From JBBRLA01 sp038231615 (GTDB taxonomy: Bacteria > Myxococcota_A > Polyangia > Palsa-1104 > JAEUJZ01), in contig JBBRLA010000189.1 of assembly GCA_038231615.1 (NCBI GenBank), positions 1-12,988 on the forward strand: a stretch of 12,988 nt of DNA. Direction: 5' to 3'. The notes beneath the pieces were generated by a model. That model made no database searches. It was not told the origin of the DNA and saw only the letters and a program-made list of their open reading frames with translations. Below, one piece after another: positions 6,087-11,488 of the stretch; the stretch's first letter is position 1; each line of letters opens with the position of its first letter. Both the position numbers and the translations under genes were made by a program.

Positions 6087-6296
6087 ATGGAGGGGGCCCA
6101 GGTCACGGTCAATGGGGAAGCACGGGTGGTGCCGGCGGGGACCACCGTGCTGGGGTTGTTGCAGATGCTGAAGGTGAAGCCGGAGCAGGCCGCGGTGGAG
6201 CGGAACGGGGAGGTGGTGCCCCGGCGGCAGCACGGGGAGACGACCCTGTGCGCGGGCGACGTGCTGGAGGTGGTGACATTCGTCGGGGGCGGGTAG
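6087..6296 (+). CDS. thiS: ThiS-family sulfur carrier protein
   Basis: A 69-residue ubiquitin-like (beta-grasp) protein. It starts MEGAQVTVNGEARVV and contains TTVLGLLQMLKV and the hallmark VERNGEVVPR. It ends GDVLEVVTFVGGG, with the C-terminal Gly-Gly that is adenylated by ThiF and converted to a thiocarboxylate, the sulfur donor for the thiazole ring made by ThiG. Length and motifs are normal for ThiS. The ATG lies two bases after the purF stop, so translation is probably coupled. The usual neighbours thiG, thiF, thiO and thiC are absent from this window. The purF-thiS pair is metabolically sensible, since purine synthesis supplies AIR, the precursor of the thiamine pyrimidine, but that link is an inference. 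Confidence 0.88.
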   Translation: MEGAQVTVNGEARVVPAGTTVLGLLQMLKVKPEQAAVERNGEVVPRRQHGETTLCAGDVLEVVTFVGGG

Positions 6297-6299
6297 GGC

Positions 6300-6328
6300 T
6301 GGTCACCCGAGCTTCCGGGCCCTATAAG
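6300..6328 (+). promoter_or_regulatory. Promoter for the membrane metallopeptidase gene
   Basis: TGGTCA (6300-6305) and TATAAG (6323-6328) have a 17-base spacer and match sigma-70 at 4 and 5 of 6 positions. The predicted start is near 6335, just ahead of the ATG of the 8-codon ORF at 6338. Confidence 0.45.
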
Positions 6329-6337
6329 ATTCCCTGG

Positions 6338-6364
6338 ATGAACATTCCCAAAAGACGTCGCTGA
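6338..6364 (+). other. 8-codon ORF overlapping the metallopeptidase start (possible leader)
   Basis: ATG at 6338 opens MNIPKRRR, whose TGA stop (6362-6364) shares its last base with the ATG of the metallopeptidase gene (TGATG). With the predicted promoter just upstream it would be almost leaderless. It could allow termination-reinitiation onto the large gene, which has only a weak AAAAGA ribosome site. It may also be chance, given its length. Confidence 0.25.
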
Positions 6365-8877
6365 TGCGAGCGACCTTGCTGCACGGGGCGCTCCTGGGCA
6401 TCGCGGCGGCGGCGATGTGCTTGGTGCCGCTCTTCAACCTCCTGGGCTACGAATCCTCGCTGCTCCTCTCGCTTTTGTCCTCGGTGGCGGCGATGCACCT
6501 CGGGGTGGTCGCGGTGGTATCGGCCCGCCATGGACTGTCTCCATCGGGAGCGGAGGCAGCGGACATGTACCCGGGGTGGGCGGTCTTCTCGTGTTTTGGC
6601 CGGGCGTTTGGTACCACGCTGCTGCTTCTGCTCTTGCCACTGGGGTTGCTTCTGCTAAACGGGCTGCGGGTGCGGAATTGCGACTATCTGGCGGGGGCGT
6701 CGTTCTTCCTGATGATGCCGGTGGCTTCGGCGGGGTGCGGCGCTGCGCTGGGGACGGTCACCGGGCTGCTCACCAAAAAGGGATGGGCGGTGCTGCTCGG
6801 GCTTCTGGCGATCCTGTTCTCGGTGCTCTTTGCCGGCTGGCGCTTCCTTTCGTCCCCGGCGATCTTCGCCTATGACCCGTTCTTCGGTTACTTCCCCGGG
6901 GCCCTCTACGACGAGGAGCTGGCCATCGGCCTGCCGTTCTACGCGGCCCGGATGTACCATGCGCTGTGGGCAGTTGCGGCCCTCACGCTGTGCGCCTTTC
7001 GGCTGGACGGACGGGCCCTTAGGGCGCGGCCCTTCGGGGGTGCTTCTCGACGGGCAGCGGGAAGAAGCGTTGCGTGGCCTCGCCGCCCGCTGCTAGCGGC
7101 CCTGTGCCTGGTGACCCTGTCGGCGGCGGTGACGTTCTCGACCGCCAGCGGGGCCCTGGGCATCCAGCGAGATGTGCCGGCCCTCTTGCGCGTGCTCTCG
7201 GCCGAGACGCGCACCCGGCATTTTGCCTTGCGCTACGCCCCGGGGGGGGCCATCGCCAAGGAGATCGACCTGCTCGCCAAGGAGCACGAGTTGCGCTACG
7301 AGCAGCTCCACGAGCTTTTACAGGTGACGCCGAATTGGGAGCCGGGTGTGCTTTCGCGCCTCTTGCGGGTCGAGGTGATCGCCGGCACCGATTCGGGAAC
7401 CGGCCCGCTGGTGATCAGCTACCTCTTCGAGTCGGCCCGTCAGAAGCAGGAACTGATGGGCGCGTCCCATACGTACATCGCCAAACCGTGGCGCCGGGAA
7501 ATCTACCTTCAGCGAGAGACGTGGCCGCACCCGATCCTGAAACATGAGCTGGCCCATGTCTTCGCCGGCGCGGCGGGCGACCCGGTGCTGCGGGTGTCCC
7601 TGCGGGGGATCATCCCGGACCAGGGCATGATCGAGGGGCTGGCGGAGGCCGCGGACTGGCCGGTCACCAGGCTGACGCTGCACCAGGCGGTGAAGGCGAT
7701 GCGCGAGGCGCACCTGGAACCGCCGCTGCTGCAGGTGCTGGGCTTCTCGTTTTTGGCGCTCTCGTCGGGCCGGGCGTACACGGTGGCCGGGTCGTTTTGC
7801 CGCTACCTCCTCGACCTCCAGGGCCCGGCGAAGCTCTTGCAAGTCTACCGCGAGGGGGGCACCGCCGCCTCGTTCGCCCGCGCCTATGGCCGGCCTTTGC
7901 CCGAACTGGCCGCCGAGTGGGGCCGCTTCATCGACCAGCAGCAGGTGGCCCCGGCGGAGCGCGAGGTCGAGCGCGAGCGAGTGCGACGCCCGCCGGTCTT
8001 TCACAAGGTATGCGCCCACGAACTGGCCCTGCGCCGACAGCAGGCCGCCGATGCACTGTCCCACGGCGACGTCGCCCGCGCCAGGCACCTTTTGCTGACC
8101 ATCTGCCAGGATGACCCGTCCGAGCCGCGCCACCTGAACGACCTGATGGACGTGCTGTGGAGCGCGGGGTTGCGGTCGGACGCGGCGCAGGCCGCCAGAG
8201 ATCTGCTGGCCGACCCCTTCGCCGATGGGGTACCCGTGCTGCGCGCTCGGGCACAGGCGCTGCTGGGCGACTTTGCCTGGCTCTCCAGGGACCCCGCGGC
8301 GGCCCGCACCGCATACCAGCGAGCGTCGGCGCTGCCCACCGATGAGTCCATGGCGCGGCTCCTGACCGCCAAGCTTCTGGCCCTCTCTGAAGTCGATCAT
8401 CCGGTCGCCGGGCCGCTGATCCTGCGGGTGCTCGTCGGGGCCCCCGAGCCGGATGCCAACGCCCGTGACGCCGCCGCCGCCGTCTCTCGCGACCGCGACA
8501 GCGCCCTCGACCTTTACACCCTGGGGCAGGCGATCGCCGCCGAGCCGGAGCTAGGGCTTTCGCACTACCTGCTTGGCAGGCAGCTCTTCAGTCATGGCGG
8601 CTACCTGGCCGCCGCGGCGGAGCTGCGCCGCTCCCTGGACCTATCCCTGCCGGATCGGCGCTTCATGGTACAGGCGGGCCGGCTCCTGGGTCAGAGCCTC
8701 CTACTCGCCGGCGATCCTGCCGCTGCCGCCGCCGCCTTTTCGCGCCTGCGCGACTCGCTTTTGCCCGCCCCGACAGGGCGCAGTACGAAAGCCGCACAGG
8801 CGGCACAAAGCGACGAGGCGCAGCGCGTGGACCTCGGCGATTGGATCGATCGGGCCCAGAGGTGGCGGTCCCTGTGA
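6364..8877 (+). CDS. Polytopic membrane protein with gluzincin-type metallopeptidase domain and TPR tail
   Basis: An 837-residue protein in three parts. The N-terminal 260 residues hold about seven hydrophobic helices (for example TTLLLLLLPLGLLLLNGL and GWAVLLGLLAILFSVLFAG). Residues about 275-530 form a peptidase-MA/gluzincin-like domain: HELAH at 394-398 gives two zinc-binding His and the catalytic Glu, and EGLAE from Glu424 supplies the likely third zinc ligand. The conserved look of YIAKPWRREIYLQRE just before the HELAH motif fits the substrate strand. Residues about 550-830 are alanine-rich helical repeats of TPR type (DVARARHLLLTICQDDP, DPAAARTAYQRASALP, DPAAAAAAFSRLRDSL). The likely job is a membrane-tethered zinc protease acting on peptides or envelope proteins, but the substrate is unknown. 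The start is the ATG in the TGATG overlap. The catalytic motif is intact. Confidence 0.8.
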   Translation: MRATLLHGALLGIAAAAMCLVPLFNLLGYESSLLLSLLSSVAAMHLGVVAVVSARHGLSPSGAEAADMYPGWAVFSCFGRAFGTTLLLLLLPLGLLLLNGLRVRNCDYLAGASFFLMMPVASAGCGAALGTVTGLLTKKGWAVLLGLLAILFSVLFAGWRFLSSPAIFAYDPFFGYFPGALYDEELAIGLPFYAARMYHALWAVAALTLCAFRLDGRALRARPFGGASRRAAGRSVAWPRRPLLAALCLVTLSAAVTFSTASGALGIQRDVPALLRVLSAETRTRHFALRYAPGGAIAKEIDLLAKEHELRYEQLHELLQVTPNWEPGVLSRLLRVEVIAGTDSGTGPLVISYLFESARQKQELMGASHTYIAKPWRREIYLQRETWPHPILKHELAHVFAGAAGDPVLRVSLRGIIPDQGMIEGLAEAADWPVTRLTLHQAVKAMREAHLEPPLLQVLGFSFLALSSGRAYTVAGSFCRYLLDLQGPAKLLQVYREGGTAASFARAYGRPLPELAAEWGRFIDQQQVAPAEREVERERVRRPPVFHKVCAHELALRRQQAADALSHGDVARARHLLLTICQDDPSEPRHLNDLMDVLWSAGLRSDAAQAARDLLADPFADGVPVLRARAQALLGDFAWLSRDPAAARTAYQRASALPTDESMARLLTAKLLALSEVDHPVAGPLILRVLVGAPEPDANARDAAAAVSRDRDSALDLYTLGQAIAAEPELGLSHYLLGRQLFSHGGYLAAAAELRRSLDLSLPDRRFMVQAGRLLGQSLLLAGDPAAAAAAFSRLRDSLLPAPTGRSTKAAQAAQSDEAQRVDLGDWIDRAQRWRSL

Positions 8878-8883
8878 TATAAT
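8875..8883 (+). promoter_or_regulatory. Extended -10 promoter overlapping the preceding stop codon
   Basis: TGATATAAT is a perfect extended -10 (TGnTATAAT). Its TG and following A are the stop codon of the metallopeptidase gene. No -35 consensus lies 17 bases upstream, as is usual for extended -10 promoters. The predicted start is near 8890, about 25 bases before the ATG of the small membrane-protein gene. Confidence 0.65.
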
Positions 8884-8914
8884 CAGTAAAAGACAGTTCT
8901 ATGCAGGAAATCCA

Positions 8915-9118
8915 ATGAAGACCTGGATGCTGGTCGTGTTTGTCGCCGCGCTGGTCCTGTTCTGGGGCTACTACGGGGCCCAGCAGGCCAGGAAAGCGGA
9001 ATACAACTGTCAGGTGCGCGTCGAATCGTTCTGCTTCGTGTGGGAGAAGAGCGAGATCGGCGAAGGGATGGACCGGGTGAGGGACCTGGTTGATCGCAAC
9101 GTCGATCGGCAGAAGTGA
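8915..9118 (+). CDS. Small single-pass membrane protein of unknown function, 67 aa
   Basis: The protein starts MKTWMLVVFVAALVLFWGYYG, an N-terminal transmembrane helix or uncleaved signal anchor. A short soluble part follows with two cysteines (NCQVRVESFCF) and a charged amphipathic helix (GMDRVRDLVDRNVDRQK). AGGAAA ends five bases before the ATG, a good ribosome site, and an extended -10 promoter lies upstream, so the gene is well supported despite its size. No family is recognised. The cysteines, six residues apart, could form a disulfide if that part is periplasmic. It converges with the ATPase gene with a single base between the stop codons. Confidence 0.75.
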   Translation: MKTWMLVVFVAALVLFWGYYGAQQARKAEYNCQVRVESFCFVWEKSEIGEGMDRVRDLVDRNVDRQK

Positions 9119-9119
9119 T

Positions 9120-9743
9120 CTAGCCGCTCTTTACCAAAGTGACCACCCGTTGCGGCAGGTTGACCAGGGGCAGCGCCTGCTGGGCCATCCCGGCCGTCCG
9201 GTTCAGCACAAACTCCACCACCCGCACCCGCTCCTGCATGGACGCGGTGTCGATCGGCAGGTAGCTGATGCGGTACTGCTCCAGAAGCAGCTTCACCATC
9301 CCGTCGATGCGCACCACCGAGTCCCAGTCCACCCCGGCGCGCACCCCGTCCTCCTTCAGCAGGCTGCGCTGCGGGCGGACGAAGAACACCAGGCCCTGGT
9401 TGACCCACTCCATGTACCGGCGCACCTCGTTGCCGCCGTCATGGAACATGATCTCGCTGAGTACCGTGGTGTGCTCGGCGGCGTAGGCCAGGTGGTCGAA
9501 GGCCCGATCGGAAACAAACCCCTTCTCCTGCAACCGCTCGGTGGCCATCTGCCGCTCGAAGACGCGGCGCTGGTAGTCCGCCACCAGTTCCATGTCGGTG
9601 CGCAGGTTGTCGAAGTTGGTCTCCAGCTCCGCCAGCACCCCGCGCGCCACCTCGGTGATCATCGGCAGGCCGTAGCGCCGGCTTACCCAGCGGGTGAGTG
9701 TGGTCTTGCCCGTCGCGTGCGACCCGACGAAGTAAATCCGCAT
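9120..9743 (-). CDS. AAA_28 / Ttd14-NadR-like P-loop ATPase or kinase
   Basis: A 207-residue cytoplasmic protein with a Walker A loop at the very N-terminus: MRIYFVGSHATGKTTL, with Gly7-Thr15 as the P-loop. The block MITEVARGVLAEL and the motif FVSDRAFDHLAYAAEH (a Walker B-like, lid-adjacent DR) fit the AAA_28 family, which resembles NadR-type nucleoside kinases. The likely reaction is ATP-dependent phosphorylation of a small substrate, but this is family-level inference. Length is normal for the family. The ATG at 9743 is fixed by the P-loop; the open frame continues far upstream only as antisense of the neighbouring gene. A consensus TTGACA lies 33-38 bases upstream. The gene diverges from the lipoprotein gene and converges with the small membrane protein. 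Confidence 0.85.
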   Translation of the reverse strand: MRIYFVGSHATGKTTLTRWVSRRYGLPMITEVARGVLAELETNFDNLRTDMELVADYQRRVFERQMATERLQEKGFVSDRAFDHLAYAAEHTTVLSEIMFHDGGNEVRRYMEWVNQGLVFFVRPQRSLLKEDGVRAGVDWDSVVRIDGMVKLLLEQYRISYLPIDTASMQERVRVVEFVLNRTAGMAQQALPLVNLPQRVVTLVKSG

Positions 9744-9751
9744 GGTCCCGT

Positions 9752-9781
9752 GAAGTAGCAGGCCGGGGGCGTGGGTGTCAA
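9752..9781 (-). promoter_or_regulatory. Promoter of the AAA_28 ATPase gene
   Basis: On the minus strand TTGACA (9781-9776) is a perfect -35 box. Eighteen bases later TACTTC (9757-9752) is a poor -10 candidate. The predicted start is at or just before the ATG at 9743, so the mRNA would be leaderless or nearly so. Confidence 0.4.
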
Positions 9782-9841
9782 GCAAAACGCCAGACTCCCC
9801 GACGGAGGACAAGGCCGCGATGGGCCCCGCGGGGGCCGCGA

Positions 9842-9871
9842 TTGACAGCGGCCCGCGCGGCGGCGGATCGT
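9842..9871 (+). promoter_or_regulatory. Promoter of the TIG lipoprotein gene
   Basis: TTGACA (9842-9847) is a perfect -35 box. With an 18-base spacer the -10 is GATCGT (9866-9871), 3 of 6. The predicted start falls at about 9878-9879, on the ATG. It is divergent from the ATPase promoter, with 60 bases between the two -35 boxes. Confidence 0.4.
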
Positions 9872-9878
9872 GGCCCCA

Positions 9879-11465
9879 ATGACCAAGACCTTGACCCCCG
9901 CCTGGCTTCGCCGATCGCTCTGTCTGGGCGTCCTTTTCGGGCTCTTTGGGCTCTTTTGGGGCTGTTCCGGCGCTGCTTCGTGGCCCAAGGTGCTCGACCC
10001 CACCGACATCGCCTTTTTGCGCCAGTCCCGTCCGACCATCCGGCGGGTGCGCGACCTGGGCAACGTCCACATCGGCAACGCCGGGCCGCTCCTGGCCGAG
10101 TCCGACGGGCTCTTCACCGTGGGCGAGCTTGTGCTGATCGAGGGCGGCGGTTTCGGCAAGCAGCCCACGGTGACCCTGGGCGGCAGGCCGGCGGAGGTGC
10201 TGTGGCGTGCCGAAGGCGGCGGCGTCATCGTGCGGCTTCCCGAAGGCACCCCCATCGGCCCCCAGACCCTGTCCCTGCAAAATGGCGACGGCAACGCCCA
10301 GACCCCCGTCACCGTGCGGCGCCTCGGCCTGATCCTGGCGACCCGCCACGGCCAACTCCACGCCCTGGAGATCGGCGGGGGCCCCGGCAGCCCGCCGGCC
10401 CTGCGCACCCCCGTAAATTTCCAGCCCCTCTCGATCCCCGGGGCCCGGCGCCTGGCCATCTCCGGCAACGGCGCCGCGGCCTACGTCCTCATGGGCGCCG
10501 GCAATCACGACCGCGTGGCCATCGTGGACCTCCTGGCCCCCGGGGGGCCGCGGATCTTCGACACCCGCGAGCTGACCCACCACGCCCATTTGGTGGTGAC
10601 CTCCGAACGGGCCGGCGCGGTGGCCTTCGTCGGCGATGAATACGTCACCCTGTGGGATGCCCGCGAGGCCCGCCGGCCCTCGCCCTGGCAGGCAGTGCAG
10701 CTCCCCACGGAGGCCCGGGGCGCCAAGGCCGCGGCGATGGACCCCACCGGCACCCTGCTGGCGCTGGCGCTGCCCGAAGGCAACCGGGTGGTGCTGGTGG
10801 ACATAAAGCCCGGGACCCAATCGGTGAAGCCGGAGCTTCTGGCCCAGGTCGAGGCGCTGCCCCTGGCACGACAGCCGCTGCTCACGGACCTGCGCTTCGC
10901 CTCGGATGGCGCGACCGTCTGGGTGCTCAGCGGCGACAACCCCCAGAGCTTCGCCGCCGGGCACCAGCCCACCCGGCTGATCGCCTTGCACGTCGGCCCC
11001 TCGGAAGCCGGCACCCAGGGGGGGCGGACCCAGCGCGAGGTCAAGGTCGAGCGCACGCTGGACCTGCCCGACGCGGGCGCCCCGGTGCGCCTGGCCCTGG
11101 GACGAGCGCCCCCGGTGGCCTCGGGCGCGTCGATCCGCACGCCCCCAGAGAAGGCCGCCCTCTACTTCACCGCCGTCGCTCCAGAGGCCCTTGGCGGCGG
11201 CGAACCGACCGGCGCGCTGCTCCATGCCGACCCATCGGGCGGCACCCAGGTGGTCTATGCCGGCAGCGAACTGCTCGGCGGGGTGGACCTGACCCCCGAC
11301 GCGGTGGTGGCCCTGTGCGCCAGCCTGACCCCCGGCCGTCAGGGCCTTTCGGCCACCGCCGCCCACATCGAGAGCCACGCCACCGTGACCCTGCCCCTGG
11401 GTCCCACCGACGAGGGCGATCGCCGCCCGCCGTACACCGCGACCGACGTGTCCGTACAGCCCTGA
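9879..11465 (+). CDS. IPT/TIG-domain, beta-propeller-like lipoprotein
   Basis: A 528-residue exported protein. MTKTLTPAWLRRSL leads into a hydrophobic core LFGLFGLFWGC. Cys29 is a probable lipidation site, although the Phe-Trp-Gly before it is an unusual lipobox. Residues about 50-140 look like one IPT/TIG (Ig-like) domain: LVLIEGGGFGKQPTVTLGG, then VRLPEGTPIGPQTLSLQN. The rest is a repetitive beta-strand region with blade-like motifs (RRLAISGNGAAAYVLM, KAAAMDPTGTLLALALPEG, TDLRFASDGATVWVLSGD), consistent with a YVTN/WD-like beta-propeller. Such proteins are surface-exposed binding or scaffold lipoproteins; the ligand is unknown. A GTG at 9870 is also in frame. The ATG is preferred because the predicted transcription start coincides with it. 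A hairpin at the stop codon ends the transcript. Confidence 0.75.
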   Translation: MTKTLTPAWLRRSLCLGVLFGLFGLFWGCSGAASWPKVLDPTDIAFLRQSRPTIRRVRDLGNVHIGNAGPLLAESDGLFTVGELVLIEGGGFGKQPTVTLGGRPAEVLWRAEGGGVIVRLPEGTPIGPQTLSLQNGDGNAQTPVTVRRLGLILATRHGQLHALEIGGGPGSPPALRTPVNFQPLSIPGARRLAISGNGAAAYVLMGAGNHDRVAIVDLLAPGGPRIFDTRELTHHAHLVVTSERAGAVAFVGDEYVTLWDAREARRPSPWQAVQLPTEARGAKAAAMDPTGTLLALALPEGNRVVLVDIKPGTQSVKPELLAQVEALPLARQPLLTDLRFASDGATVWVLSGDNPQSFAAGHQPTRLIALHVGPSEAGTQGGRTQREVKVERTLDLPDAGAPVRLALGRAPPVASGASIRTPPEKAALYFTAVAPEALGGGEPTGALLHADPSGGTQVVYAGSELLGGVDLTPDAVVALCASLTPGRQGLSATAAHIESHATVTLPLGPTDEGDRRPPYTATDVSVQP

Positions 11466-11487
11466 GGGCCCTTTGGCGCGGCCCCTC
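11464..11487. terminator. Shared hairpin between convergent genes
   Basis: GAGGGCC (11464-11470) pairs with GGCCCCTC (11480-11487) with one bulged C and a 9-base loop. It overlaps the stop codon of the lipoprotein gene and lies directly after the stop of the kinase-like gene. It could end both transcripts, although neither side has a T tract. Confidence 0.35.
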
Positions 11488-11488
11488 G

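Noticed and set aside
7318..8400. A 360-codon minus-strand frame opposite the metallopeptidase
   Set aside because: It is a low-complexity shadow with no recognisable motif, and the plus-strand protein keeps domain continuity.
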